A stretch of DNA of 63,382 nucleotides from Cypionkella sp. (GTDB taxonomy: Bacteria > Pseudomonadota > Alphaproteobacteria > Rhodobacterales > Rhodobacteraceae). The translations under genes and the position numbers were made by a program. The DNA is taken from contig NZ_JAQGKQ010000098.1 of assembly GCF_028290025.1 (NCBI RefSeq), forward strand, positions 1 through 63,382, in the 5' to 3' direction. This document shows positions 35,342-43,542 of the stretch, in pieces (position 1 is the stretch's first letter; every line of letters starts with the position of its first letter). The notes under the pieces were generated by a model. The model saw nothing but the letters and a program-made list of their open reading frames with translations, was not told the DNA's origin and ran no database searches.

Positions 35342-35995
35342 TCAGAATGGCAGCGGCGCGGTGAAAGTCACCCAATCGCCGGTGGTCGGATGGTGCAGCG
35401 ACAGGCTCTCGGCGTGCAGCATAAGTCGCGGAAATTCTCGGGCGTTACCAGTGGCATAGATCGGGTCCCCCAAGATCGGGCAGCCCTGCGCCAACATATG
35501 TACGCGCAACTGATGACTGCGCCCCGTCAAGGGAAACAGCCGGACGCGGGTGGTTTCGCCGCCACGGCTGAGCACTTGCCAATCGGTTTGCGCGGAGCGA
35601 CCATTGACGTGATCGACCATTTGGCGCGGGCGGTTCGGCCAATCGGTGCAAATTGGCAGGTCGATATGACCCTGATCGGGCGTTAACTGTCCGTAAACTT
35701 CTGCGATATAAGTCTTCTTGGCGCGCCGTTTTTCAAACTCCTGTCCCAAAAAGCGCTGAGCTTGTTTGGTGCGGGCAAAAATCATCACGCCAGAGGTGTC
35801 ACAATCCAGACGATGCACCAGTAAAGTGTCCCACAGCGCAGCTTGCAAGCGGCTGACCAGGCAATCCTCGCGACCCGCCAACTTGCCCGGCACTGAGAGC
35901 AGGCCAGCAGGCTTGTTCGCCACTATGATTTGGGCATCTTGATATAGAATATCCAGCGGAACATCCGGCGGGTTGTAGATGAAATCTGGGATCAT
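35342..35995 (-). CDS. rluA: 23S rRNA U746 / tRNA U32 pseudouridine synthase RluA
   Basis: A 217-residue protein that follows E. coli RluA closely over its whole length: ILYQDAQIIVANKPAGLLSV, then the catalytic HRLDCDTSGVMIFARTK with the nucleophilic Asp near residue 64, CTDWPNRPRQMVDH, and LTGRSHQLRVHMLAQGCPIL. There is no S4 domain, as in RluA. The start at 35995 overlaps the stop of the upstream homocysteine methyltransferase-family gene by ATGA; frames open further upstream lack family similarity. Confidence 0.92.
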   Translation of the reverse strand: MIPDFIYNPPDVPLDILYQDAQIIVANKPAGLLSVPGKLAGREDCLVSRLQAALWDTLLVHRLDCDTSGVMIFARTKQAQRFLGQEFEKRRAKKTYIAEVYGQLTPDQGHIDLPICTDWPNRPRQMVDHVNGRSAQTDWQVLSRGGETTRVRLFPLTGRSHQLRVHMLAQGCPILGDPIYATGNAREFPRLMLHAESLSLHHPTTGDWVTFTAPLPF

Positions 35996-36888
35996 AAAAT
36001 ATTGTGACCGGCGGCTTTGAGGCTGGCGGCAAGGTGGCGGATATGGGCGGGGCCAACCTCGCAACAGCCGCCGACAATGCTGGCCCCAAGGGCGACCCAC
36101 TCCATGACGAACGCGGTATACTTCTCGGGGGATAGGTCGTGGCGGTGGGTGTAGTCAGGTGCTGCGACGGTGTCTGGCAGCGGCAGGCTGGAGATTTCGC
36201 TGAAGCCGTTGGCATAGGCACCGAACGGCAGGCCCATGCTCGAAAGTTCGTGCAGGGCGGCCAGCATCGCCTCTGGCATCGAGCAATTTGCCAGCACGGC
36301 GGCGGTGGGATGCTCGGCTATCAGATCGCGCAAGCCGGCTATCGGTTCACCCGAACGCAGGCGGCTACCGTCACGATCATCGACAGAAACCGAAAGCCAC
36401 ACCGGAAGGCCAGCGGCTTGCGCACCCTGCAAAGCGCCGCGCGCAAGGTCCAGAGACGACATGGTTTCCAGCAGAATGACATCGACATGCGGGGCAAGGA
36501 TGCGGGCCTTTTCAGCGTAAAGCGGAGCGGAAACAGAGACTGGAGGTGTCAGATCGGGGCGGTAGGACTCGCCCAGCGGGCCCATCGAACCTGCGATAAG
36601 CCCCCGACCCGCTTGGGCTTTCGACTCATGCGCCTCCATCAACGCGCGCAGATGCAGGGCGTGATACAAAGCGTCGAGACCAACGGCCTCTAGCCGATCA
36701 TGCAGAATGTTGTAGGTGTTGGTGGTTGCCACCGAAGCGCCCGCTGCGAAGTATTCATCGTGAATGGCTTTGACCAAACCGGGGTTGTCGATCATCGCGC
36801 GGGTCGCCCAAAGCGGGGTCGGATCATCGCCAGAGCGCGCCACCAGTTCCTGCCCCATGCCGCCGTCGAGAAGGGTAATCTGCATCAT
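35992..36888 (-). CDS. Homocysteine S-methyltransferase family protein
   Basis: A 298-residue zinc-dependent methyltransferase with a TIM-barrel fold. LLDGGMGQELVARSG opens the protein; the zinc ligands are the Cys in VLANCSMPEAM (about residue 205) and the Cys pair in SIVGGCCEVGPAHIRHLA (about residues 271-272). Family members transfer methyl groups from S-methylmethionine, SAM or betaine to homocysteine or other thiols and selenols. The methyl donor cannot be read from the sequence. It overlaps rluA at its stop, so the two are co-transcribed. Confidence 0.88.
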   Translation of the reverse strand: MMQITLLDGGMGQELVARSGDDPTPLWATRAMIDNPGLVKAIHDEYFAAGASVATTNTYNILHDRLEAVGLDALYHALHLRALMEAHESKAQAGRGLIAGSMGPLGESYRPDLTPPVSVSAPLYAEKARILAPHVDVILLETMSSLDLARGALQGAQAAGLPVWLSVSVDDRDGSRLRSGEPIAGLRDLIAEHPTAAVLANCSMPEAMLAALHELSSMGLPFGAYANGFSEISSLPLPDTVAAPDYTHRHDLSPEKYTAFVMEWVALGASIVGGCCEVGPAHIRHLAASLKAAGHNIL

Positions 36889-37018
36889 TCACTCCGTGTT
36901 AGTTTTGCCGCCAAGCCCGCGAACGGCGCCGCTGCGACTTGATTGAGCATAGCCATACCGCCGCCGATGAAAGGCGAGCAGGTTATTCAGGCCGATGCCG
37001 CTGATAATCTCCGACATT

Positions 37019-37378
37019 CTAAGCCGTGGGAATATCGTAATAATCGCCCTTGTCCTCAAGGCACGAGTTTTCGATTATCTTCAAGGCCGTCGGGCCTTCC
37101 AACGCTCCAGCGGCGATGCTGATGCGGTTTTCTCCGACGGGTTCCCAGAACAGGCTGGAGCCGCAGGTGCCGCAAAAGCCGCGCCTGGCGATATCGGAAG
37201 ATTGAAACCAGCGGAGGCCAGTGCTTTCGGTTAGGCGGAAACGGTCGTGCGGCACCGAAGTTGCGGCCCAGAAGTGTCCGGACGTTTTGCGGCATTGCGT
37301 GCAATGGCAGGCGACAACGTCGCGTAGGGGGGCGTCGGCCTCAAACCGAACTTGACCGCAAAGACACCCGCCCCTCAT
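37019..37378 (-). CDS. GFA family protein (glutathione-dependent formaldehyde-activating/CENP-V fold)
   Basis: A 119-residue zinc protein. From the start at 37378, RGGCLCGQVRFEADAP opens the domain, followed by CHCTQCRKTSGHFWAATSVP and GFCGTCGSSLFWEPVGENRI, giving the CxCG, CHCxxC and CGxCG ligand sets. Family proteins are linked to formaldehyde-glutathione adducts, but this was disputed for the founding member and most are uncharacterised. The ATG overlaps the stop of the msrC-like gene (ATGA), so it is third in the operon ggt-msrC-gfa. Confidence 0.85.
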   Translation of the reverse strand: MRGGCLCGQVRFEADAPLRDVVACHCTQCRKTSGHFWAATSVPHDRFRLTESTGLRWFQSSDIARRGFCGTCGSSLFWEPVGENRISIAAGALEGPTALKIIENSCLEDKGDYYDIPTA

Positions 37379-37821
37379 ATCGCGTCCTTGAAGACTTCGG
37401 CCAGCAGTGGCACCAGCCAATCTTCGTCAGCTTTGGTAAACGCGGCGGGGGTATTGCTGTCGAGATCAAACACGCCGAGCAATTCTCCGACCCCGTTCCA
37501 AACTGGCATCACGAGTTCGGATTTTGTGCTCGAAGCGCAGGCGATGTGGTCGGGGAAGGCATCGACATCTGGCACGTTTTGCACCTGTCCCGTGCGGGCG
37601 CAAGCACCGCATACACCGCGCGAGAACGGGATGACGAGGCAGCCGTGGCCGCCCTGATACGGCCCTATTTTCAACAGGTTAGGCTCGGTTACCCGGTAAA
37701 AACCTGTCCAATCGGCGAACGGATGCGCATGGTGAATTTCACAAGCGACGGTCGCCATCAGTGCCACAGTGTCGGTTTCGCCATGCGTCAGGGCGCGGAT
37801 GGTTTCGGTGATATGTTGCAT
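37375..37821 (-). CDS. msrC: Free methionine-(R)-sulfoxide reductase, GAF type
   Basis: A 148-residue GAF-domain enzyme. It has the fRMsr pattern FADWTGFYRVTEPNLLKIGP, YQGGHGCLVIPFSRGVCGAC, and VDAFPDHIACASSTKSELVM. The three cysteines of the family are at about residues 61, 71 and 95 (GHGC, GVCG, HIACA). The E. coli enzyme repairs free Met-R-sulfoxide using the thioredoxin system. The usual Asp after the last Cys (CDS) is Ala here (CAS), a small deviation. It lies directly after ggt and overlaps the GFA gene. Confidence 0.85.
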   Translation of the reverse strand: MQHITETIRALTHGETDTVALMATVACEIHHAHPFADWTGFYRVTEPNLLKIGPYQGGHGCLVIPFSRGVCGACARTGQVQNVPDVDAFPDHIACASSTKSELVMPVWNGVGELLGVFDLDSNTPAAFTKADEDWLVPLLAEVFKDAI

Positions 37822-37822
37822 C

Positions 37823-39394
37823 TCAATACCCCAGAGCGCAGCCGTCTTTGCGCGGGTCTGACGCGCCGATCAGGATGCCGGATTCGTCAATCAGGATGCT
37901 TTGCGCGCCACCGATCGGCTCGGGCGACAGCGACACCTGATGCTCCATATCCGCCAGTTCGGCGCGCACCTGCGGGCTGTAGCCGCTTTCCATTAACATG
38001 CCGTCGGCACCCGAAAAACAGCGCGGTGCGTCGATCGCGGCTTGGGCTTGCAGGCCATAGTCCACCATATTCGTCACAAACCGCGCGTGACCGCAGGGCT
38101 GATACGCGCCGCCCATCACCCCGAACGGCATGATAACCTTGCCATTTTTGCGCAGCATACCCGGAATGATGGTGTGCATCGGACGTCTGCCGCCGCCTGC
38201 TTCGTTGGGGTGACCAGCTTCAAGACTAAAGCCCGCGCCACGATTTTGGAAGTTGATGCCGAACTTTTGCGAGGCTATCCCGGCGCCAAAGCCCCAGAAA
38301 ATCGAGTAAATCAGCGAGACGGCCATGCGATCATGGTCCACCACGGTGATATAGATCGTATCTTTATGGACGGCCTCGGTCAGCGGGGCGGCCTGCGCCA
38401 TCGCGCGTTTGGGGTCGATCAGTGCGGCCAGTTTGGCGGCGGTTTCGACAGAAAGCATGTGGTCAAGGCGCGGCGTCGACTCGGCAATGAAGCGATTGCG
38501 GGCGTCGTAGGCAAGTTTGCTCGCCTCTGCCTCAATATGCGCGCGCTGGGTGCCGAATGGGTCCATCGCGGTAAGGTCGAAATGTTTGAGGATGTTCAAG
38601 AGCAGGATTGCGGTGGCACCCTGACCATTTGGCGGATGCTCAACCAGTTCGGTGCCTTTGTAATCACCGGCAACTGGAGGCTCGTAAGTGCACGCAGTTG
38701 CTGCGAAATCTTCCAGTGTATGCGTGCCGCCCATGGCCTGCAGCGAGGCGACCATATCTTCGGCGACCTCACCTTCATAGAAACCAGCGCGACCTTGGCT
38801 GGCGACACGGCGCAGCACTTCAGCTTGGCTGGGGGCGCGGAAAATCTGCCCGATCTGGGGGATATTGCCGTCAATGAGATAAAACTTGCGCGCATCGCCG
38901 GTCAAGGCCGGGCCATCCTCGGCCCAATCAAAAGCCACGCGGGGGGCCACGGGGACGCCTTCATCGGCGTAACGGATGGCCGGGGCGAGAACGCGGGCGA
39001 GCCCGAGTTTGCCCCAGTCGGCGGAAAGCTTGCAAAACGCGTCCATCGCGCCGGGAATGGTGACCGGATCGACCCCGCGTACCGGGACGGCACTCAGGCC
39101 CCGTGCACGCATTGATTCGGCTGAATAGGCTGCGGGCGCGCGACCCGAACCGTTCAGCGCAATGACTCGCTCATCGCCTGCGGGCTTGATGAGGGCAAAA
39201 CAATCGCCGCCAATCCCGGTCATTTGCGGCTCGCAAATCCCCAATAGAATGGCACCTGCCAAGGCTGCATCGACGGCGTTACCGCCTGCTTCTAGCGTTT
39301 CGACAGCCACCTTGGCAGCCAAAGGATGCGACGTGGCGCATATGCCATTGCTGGCGTAGATTGCAGATCGGCCCGGAGCCTGAAAATCGCGCAT
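37823..39394 (-). CDS. Gamma-glutamyltransferase family protein
   Basis: A 523-residue Ntn-hydrolase of the GGT family. KVAVETLEAGGNAVDAALAG and LGICEPQMTGIGGDCFALI are in the large-subunit part. The predicted autoprocessing and nucleophile site is in HKDTIYITVVDHDRMAVSLI near residues 340-360, where canonical GGTs have TTHYSVVD; the Thr nucleophile is kept while the second Thr is Ile. The small subunit has GGGRRPMHTIIPGML and GVMGGAYQPCGHARFVTN. No signal peptide is seen, so it is probably cytoplasmic, unlike periplasmic GGT of E. coli. A strong AGGAGGG precedes the ATG. It leads the operon with msrC and GFA. Confidence 0.88.
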   Translation of the reverse strand: MRDFQAPGRSAIYASNGICATSHPLAAKVAVETLEAGGNAVDAALAGAILLGICEPQMTGIGGDCFALIKPAGDERVIALNGSGRAPAAYSAESMRARGLSAVPVRGVDPVTIPGAMDAFCKLSADWGKLGLARVLAPAIRYADEGVPVAPRVAFDWAEDGPALTGDARKFYLIDGNIPQIGQIFRAPSQAEVLRRVASQGRAGFYEGEVAEDMVASLQAMGGTHTLEDFAATACTYEPPVAGDYKGTELVEHPPNGQGATAILLLNILKHFDLTAMDPFGTQRAHIEAEASKLAYDARNRFIAESTPRLDHMLSVETAAKLAALIDPKRAMAQAAPLTEAVHKDTIYITVVDHDRMAVSLIYSIFWGFGAGIASQKFGINFQNRGAGFSLEAGHPNEAGGGRRPMHTIIPGMLRKNGKVIMPFGVMGGAYQPCGHARFVTNMVDYGLQAQAAIDAPRCFSGADGMLMESGYSPQVRAELADMEHQVSLSPEPIGGAQSILIDESGILIGASDPRKDGCALGY

Positions 39395-39608
39395 GAAAAC
39401 CCTCCTGTTGGCGCAAGCCTAAGGAAGTGCGGCGGAATTTCCAAGAGCAAGTGGACCTCGGCGCCACGAACTGGGTGGGGGCTTGATCCGCAGCGCCGAG
39501 TGAAGCTTTGTGCAGCTACACCTACATTATCGGCATTTTGCGCGGCTGTTTTACGGGGAAATTTCGGCAAACTGACGGCATATTTGACGATTTGTGATTA
39601 ATAGCCTG

Positions 39609-40061
39609 CTATGCGGGCGATTGTTGCGTATTAAGACTGAAGCTGAGCAGGTTCCGCCCGCCGATCCGCTGATACGCTAAATCTTTCGATAGGCAGCGAA
39701 TCAAATGCCAACCGAAACCACCTTCGGGCGGATTGACGCTTTCGCCGGAAGCCGCGAGGCTACCAGTGGGTATTGTGCCACCGGGCATCGGTAACCCAGT
39801 GTCTGAGATTTGGCACAGCAGTTCATTCTGGCGCAAATGCAGTGAGATTTCGATTTCGCCCTGACGTCCGGCATAGGCGTGCTCGACGATGTTGTTCAAA
39901 GCTTCTGCCAGCACAATTTCAGCGTTGCCTCGACCGTCCTCGGGTAAACTGCGCAGCAGGACCGAGTCTAACAATGCGCGCAAGCCATCGCGGACGCCGT
40001 TGTAATGGCTAGGTATCGTCAGCCGGGTACGGGTGGCGTATTCGGCGTCAATTACCTGCAT
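39609..40061 (-). CDS. rbaW: RsbW/RbaW-like serine kinase, anti-sigma regulatory factor
   Basis: A 150-residue HATPase of the RsbW family. The N box is IVLAEALNNIVEHAYAGRQG near residues 48-67, G1 is CQISDTGLPMPGG and the later box is PPEGGFGWHLIRCLSKDLAY. Such kinases bind a partner sigma factor or phosphorylate the STAS partner. In Rhodobacter capsulatus the RbaV-RbaW-RbaY system affects stress, motility and gene transfer agent production; the overlapping STAS gene here fits RbaV. A PP2C phosphatase (RbaY) and the target are not in this window. The name is used by analogy. Confidence 0.7.
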   Translation of the reverse strand: MQVIDAEYATRTRLTIPSHYNGVRDGLRALLDSVLLRSLPEDGRGNAEIVLAEALNNIVEHAYAGRQGEIEISLHLRQNELLCQISDTGLPMPGGTIPTGSLAASGESVNPPEGGFGWHLIRCLSKDLAYQRIGGRNLLSFSLNTQQSPA

Positions 40062-40402
40062 TGGCCTGGCTTGGCTGGCAGCAAATCTTCCGGCAATTGA
40101 TCATGGATGATGAAAATGCTGTCCATTCGGGTGAGCCGAAATACCTTCTGCACGGTCGGGGTCAGACCGGAAAGTTCGAGCTTACGTTCCGGTCCCAATG
40201 CCTTCATCACCGCGACAACGGCACCCAAACCGCTGCTGTCTAGAAAGGCCACGCGTGACAAATCCAATATCACCCGCAGGGAAGGCAGTTGCGTCAATTC
40301 GCGCATACGATCTTTGAACTGAATTGCACCTGCCGCGTCGATGCGATCACCCAGCGCCTGCACGACAATAACCTCGCCGCGTTGTTCTGCCAAAAGCTGC
40401 AT
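40052..40402 (-). CDS. rbaV: STAS-domain anti-sigma factor antagonist, RbaV-like
   Basis: A 116-residue STAS protein. The phosphorylatable Ser is in VAFLDSSGLGAVVAVMKALG at about residues 50-69, within the DSSGLGA motif. It opens LLAEQRGEVIVVQALGDRID. Its last codons overlap the start of the rbaW-like gene by ten bases, so the pair is translationally coupled. An AAAGGG lies upstream of the ATG. As with other members of the family, unphosphorylated protein should bind and sequester the kinase. Confidence 0.75.
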   Translation of the reverse strand: MQLLAEQRGEVIVVQALGDRIDAAGAIQFKDRMRELTQLPSLRVILDLSRVAFLDSSGLGAVVAVMKALGPERKLELSGLTPTVQKVFRLTRMDSIFIIHDQLPEDLLPAKPGQCR

Positions 40403-40478
40403 CCGCTTGGCCCTTTCCTGAATCTGTAAGCTCAGGTTAAGCCGAAGAGGTTACTGTTTGGTAAGCGGGGCCAGAGAA

Positions 40479-40805
40479 TCAGTTGAGCTGGAATTGCAGC
40501 GGGTATCGCCCATTCTCAAAATCGCCAAACAGATCGGGCAGATCGGGATGAGTCACGGGCTCGCCGGTTTCATCAGGCACAAGATTTTGCTCTGACACGT
40601 AGGCGACGTAGTAGCTTTGCTCATTTTCGGCCAACAGATGATAAAACGGCTGATTGCGTAACGGGCGAGCATCTTCCGGGATAGCGTGATACCATTCTTC
40701 AGTGTTGGAAAACCTCGCATCCACATCAAAAACCACACCGCGAAACGGATGCTTGCGATGGCGCAAAACCTGACCGATGTGATATTTGGCCGCCGTCGTC
40801 AGCAT
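40479..40805 (-). CDS. hspQ: Heat shock protein HspQ (hemimethylated DNA-binding YccV family)
   Basis: A 108-residue YccV-type protein. The start at 40805 is chosen since the family opens MLTTAAKYHIGQVLRHRKHP and GGGGAG precedes it. Core segments are FRGVVFDVDARFSNTEEWYH and NQPFYHLLAENEQSYYVAYV. In E. coli HspQ is a Lon substrate and specificity enhancer and was first described as binding hemimethylated DNA. It stands alone 76 bases from the STAS gene, on the same strand and upstream of it. Confidence 0.9.
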   Translation of the reverse strand: MLTTAAKYHIGQVLRHRKHPFRGVVFDVDARFSNTEEWYHAIPEDARPLRNQPFYHLLAENEQSYYVAYVSEQNLVPDETGEPVTHPDLPDLFGDFENGRYPLQFQLN

Positions 40806-41047
40806 TTCATTTTTGCTCCCCATAAAGGTTTAGTAATCTCTTGGCGTGGCGGTGTCTATTCCACAGGCGCGCCGCAGGGGAAACAGTCTGTCGTGCGCTT
40901 GGTCCTAGTCTGCCAAGGCTGCTTGCAGGCGGAAATATGTATGGCTCCTGCTTTGCACGGGAATGTCATGGAAAATCGAAGACATACCCATTTCCTCGAC
41001 GATGGTTTTCTCGTATCGTCAGCACAAAATAAAAGCACGAGGGGCGA

Positions 41048-41626
41048 ATGAGCAGACTTCTCCGTGCGTCGATCCTGTTGCTGGCCCTTGCATCTTGCGG
41101 GGGAGGAAACTCTTCGGCGCCGCAAAACATGGATGATGCCTGCGCAATTTTGCGGCAGCGCCCGGCGTACTTCAAAGCGATGCGGGCAACTGAACGCAAG
41201 TGGGGCGTACCGGTGCATGTGCAGATGGCTGCGATTTATCAGGAATCGAAGTTCATCGGCAATGCGCGCACGCCGCATCAATTTGCATTGGGAGTGATCC
41301 CGATGGGACGGCAGTCGTCGGCCTACGGTTACAGTCAGGCGCTGGACGGCACTTGGGATGAGTATCAGCAAGAGCAGCGGCGGTTTGGCGCAAAGCGGGA
41401 CCGGATCAACGACGCGACTGATTTCATGGGCTGGTACATGAGCCAGAGCACCGCAAAGCTGGGCATCTCGTTGAATGACGCCGAGTCGCAGTATTTGGCT
41501 TACCATGAGGGGCGGTCGGGGTTCGCCAACAAGTCTTATTTGGAGAAGCCTTGGTTGGTCGATGTTGCCGCTGCGATTGGGCGGCGGTCGGCGATGTATG
41601 CGGGTCAGCTGAGCTATTGCGACTGA
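41048..41626 (+). CDS. Transglycosylase SLT-domain lipoprotein
   Basis: A 192-residue predicted lipoprotein with a signal peptide (MSRLLRASILLLALASCGGG); the lipobox Cys is at residue 17. The domain has GVPVHVQMAAIYQESKFIGN with the catalytic Glu of lytic transglycosylases (QESKF), then SSAYGYSQALDGTWDEYQ and YLAYHEGRSGF. The similarity is to the SLT/EtgA-type domain. It would cleave peptidoglycan at the outer-membrane side of the periplasm. The stop is followed immediately by the convergent lolA stop with no gap. Confidence 0.85.
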   Translation: MSRLLRASILLLALASCGGGNSSAPQNMDDACAILRQRPAYFKAMRATERKWGVPVHVQMAAIYQESKFIGNARTPHQFALGVIPMGRQSSAYGYSQALDGTWDEYQQEQRRFGAKRDRINDATDFMGWYMSQSTAKLGISLNDAESQYLAYHEGRSGFANKSYLEKPWLVDVAAAIGRRSAMYAGQLSYCD

Positions 41627-42235
41627 TCAGCGACTGCCGCCGCGACGTTCGACTTCGTCGGTGATGTTGAACATGGTGGCGCTGTAGTTGGCGCCGGTTT
41701 TTAGATCGCCGAGGATCACCGTGGTTTGCTGGCCGAGATCATCGGTGATCACCCACTGCCGCAGGGTGGTGGGTTTGGCGGTGAACACCAGTGCTATTTG
41801 GCCATATTCGGGGTGTTGCGGGTCTTGGGCGACGACCTGCGTGGCGTTTTTCGACTCGGTGTGGGCGACAACCATCTTCGCGCGGCTCAGATCGACGTTG
41901 GCCGCTAAGATCAGGTTCAGCGGCGTGCGTGTCAGCGGGTATTGCTCGGGGGCTTGGTTGGACTTCGCATCGAAGATCGCGACGTTGCCGCTGGAAGCCA
42001 GAACCAGCGATTTATCAGGCGGCGCGTATTCAAAGCGGACGCGGCCGGGGCGTTTGATGATCAGCTTGCCGGTGGCGATGGAGCCGTCGGCGTTGACTTG
42101 GGTGAACTGAGTTTCCGCCGTGGTCAGGCTGTTCAGATAGGCTGACAGATCCTTCAACGGAATCTTCTCAGCCAACGCGGGGGCGGCGAGCAGGATCAGG
42201 GCGAGCGGGGCAAGCAGGGTGCGGAGCTTTTTCAT
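41627..42235 (-). CDS. lolA: Outer-membrane lipoprotein carrier protein LolA
   Basis: A 202-residue periplasmic chaperone that carries lipoproteins from the LolCDE complex to the outer membrane. Start at 42235 gives a signal peptide (MKKLRTLLAPLALILLAAPA, then Leu-Ala). The mature domain has LTTAETQFTQVNADGSIATG, KRPGRVRFEYAPPDKSLVLA and a C-terminal beta region. The ribosome binding site is not obvious for this start, and the ATG at 42253 is an alternative. It is convergent with the SLT lipoprotein gene. With lspA at 6428 it belongs to the lipoprotein pathway. Confidence 0.88.
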   Translation of the reverse strand: MKKLRTLLAPLALILLAAPALAEKIPLKDLSAYLNSLTTAETQFTQVNADGSIATGKLIIKRPGRVRFEYAPPDKSLVLASSGNVAIFDAKSNQAPEQYPLTRTPLNLILAANVDLSRAKMVVAHTESKNATQVVAQDPQHPEYGQIALVFTAKPTTLRQWVITDDLGQQTTVILGDLKTGANYSATMFNITDEVERRGGSR

Positions 42236-42572
42236 GCGGTATATATACGTCATCAAAGTCGGGTTCGCACCCCCCTCGCGATCACTTGGCGGAGAGGTGC
42301 CTAGGCTCGAATTGTGGGCTGTCCACACGTGGACAACGACATGACTGTGAACAAATTCAATGGGTTATATAGGGCATGTTCACAATCTGTTAACACTCCG
42401 CGGGATGAGTTTCGGGATGCTGCCGGCGGGAGTAATTGAGCAATTGTGAACATTCCGCAGTTTCATCATGGCTTAACTGCGCCCGCATACCATTGCTCGA
42501 TATCAATGGTGTGCCCCTTGCTCACGAGGCTGTAGCGGTTACAATGCAGATACCTCAGCCAAGGACGCGCCC
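42236..42572. other. Intergenic region with clustered inverted-repeat motifs
   Basis: Between divergent lolA and the zinc-finger gene lie 337 bases without a supported gene. They hold TGTCCAC-AC-GTGGACA (42320-42335), TGTGAACA (42346-42353), TGTTCACA (42377-42384), the palindrome TGTTAACA (42388-42395) and a further TGTGAACA (42445-42452). The last is part of repeat copy F. Overlapping frames here have no family similarity. Confidence 0.6.
42421..42451 (+). repeat. Copy F of the dispersed intergenic repeat
   Basis: The stretch reads TGCCGGCGGGAGTAATTGAG then CAATTGTGAAC. It shares GGCGGGAGTA and a CAA-x-TGTGAA end with copies A, B and E, with changes in the middle. It lies in the divergent region before the zinc-finger gene. 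Confidence 0.45.
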
Positions 42573-42758
42573 ATGCCGATCGACCCGCCGGAAACGCAGA
42601 TTGTCACCCATTGGAAAGTCGCCTGCGACGGCGGCGAGGGGCCTTTGGGCCATCCACGGGTTTGGCTGCCTATCCCAGAAGATACCGGCTATGTCGAATG
42701 TGGCTATTGCGACAAACGCTTTGAGATCGACCGCGAACACGCGCATGATGATCACTAG
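42573..42758 (+). CDS. CHCC zinc-finger protein (NDUFS6-like)
   Basis: A 61-residue protein with a single zf-CHCC domain: [20 protein letters not shown] and [17 protein letters not shown] supply Cys, His, Cys and Cys ligands. The family includes the zinc subunit NDUFS6 of mitochondrial complex I; bacterial members are small accessory proteins, in alphaproteobacteria also found with NADH dehydrogenase. No complex I genes are in this window. AAGGACG precedes the ATG. A longer frame in another phase (42436-42789) is a shadow. Confidence 0.88.
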   Translation: MPIDPPETQIVTHWKVACDGGEGPLGHPRVWLPIPEDTGYVECGYCDKRFEIDREHAHDDH

Positions 42759-42798
42759 GGCTTCGGGCATCATCGGCTCTGCGCGTTAAGGTCTGATC

Positions 42799-43476
42799 TT
42801 GCGTCGAATTATACGGGCGATCACGGCGATCATTTGCCTGCCGCTGCTGTATTTCGCTGCGGGATTTGTCGGCGCAATAATTCCCGGCAAGCACGCGGAT
42901 TTGCCGCAAGGCACCGATGTCTTGATCGGTCTTGCCCGTGCGCCGATCCATTACGACTTTCTGCTGCCAATGTCGCCGGAACTGCGGGCGCGCTATGGCT
43001 TTGCGGAAAGTGCTGGTGTGCCTGTGCAAGCGCTGCAAGCGGAGTGGTTGCTGGTGGGTTGGGGATCGGAAGCATTCTACACGACTGCGGGCAGCTACGG
43101 CGATATGAAGCCGGGGGCGGTTTGGACTGCGATCACTGGCGATAAAGCCGTGCTGCACTTGGATGTGGCGGGCGATGTGAGCGGCGTCGATGGCATCGAA
43201 TATCTGACGCTGTCTGAGGCGCAATATGCGGCCTTGCTCGCCAGTCTTGATGCGAATTTCCAGCGCGATCAGACCGGGGCTCCGTTGCCGCTGCCTGCGC
43301 GTTTCAACGATCACGATGCGTTTTTCGCGGCTAACGGTCATTTCAGCCTGCTTTATCCGTGCAATGCTTGGCTGGGGGAAACTCTGCGAGCGGCGGGAGT
43401 GCCGTTTGGAATTTGGACGCCGACGCCGCAAGCGGTGGAGTTGTCGCTGCGCTGGCATGAAGGCGCGCCGCTGTAA
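42799..43476 (+). CDS. TIGR02117/DUF2459 family membrane-anchored protein
   Basis: A 225-residue protein with an N-terminal membrane segment (IIRAITAIICLPLLYFAAGF). It starts with TTG at 42799, supported by AAGG upstream; no ATG is available before the membrane segment. LVGWGSEAFYTTAGSYGD and the NGHFSLLYPCNAWLGETLRA segment match the DUF2459 pattern, in which an Asn/His-Cys-Asn triad (here Pro-Cys-Asn) is conserved. The role is unknown; the family resembles NlpC/P60-like thiol proteins in some annotations, which I cannot confirm. Confidence 0.75.
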   Translation: MRRIIRAITAIICLPLLYFAAGFVGAIIPGKHADLPQGTDVLIGLARAPIHYDFLLPMSPELRARYGFAESAGVPVQALQAEWLLVGWGSEAFYTTAGSYGDMKPGAVWTAITGDKAVLHLDVAGDVSGVDGIEYLTLSEAQYAALLASLDANFQRDQTGAPLPLPARFNDHDAFFAANGHFSLLYPCNAWLGETLRAAGVPFGIWTPTPQAVELSLRWHEGAPL

Positions 43477-43542
43477 GGGTGGAACGTGGCCTCGCTTCGT
43501 GGCAATACTTGGCCCTGTAACGGATTAAGGGGCTGCGAGATC

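Noticed and set aside
36889..37017. A 42-codon minus-strand frame just before the homocysteine methyltransferase-family gene
   Set aside because: No ribosome binding site and no recognisable family; its stop touching the next ATG is not enough to support it.
36889..37018. A SAM-type riboswitch before the methyltransferase-family gene
   Set aside because: I could not see the conserved core or pseudoknot of SAM-II or a SAH element in this 130-base gap.
42300..42460. A replication origin with DnaA boxes
   Set aside because: The motifs are TGTGAACA and TGTCCAC rather than TTATCCACA, and none of the usual origin genes lie near.
42436..42789. A 117-codon plus-strand frame covering the zinc-finger gene
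   Set aside because: The zinc-finger gene in another frame has a clear domain; the longer frame has none.
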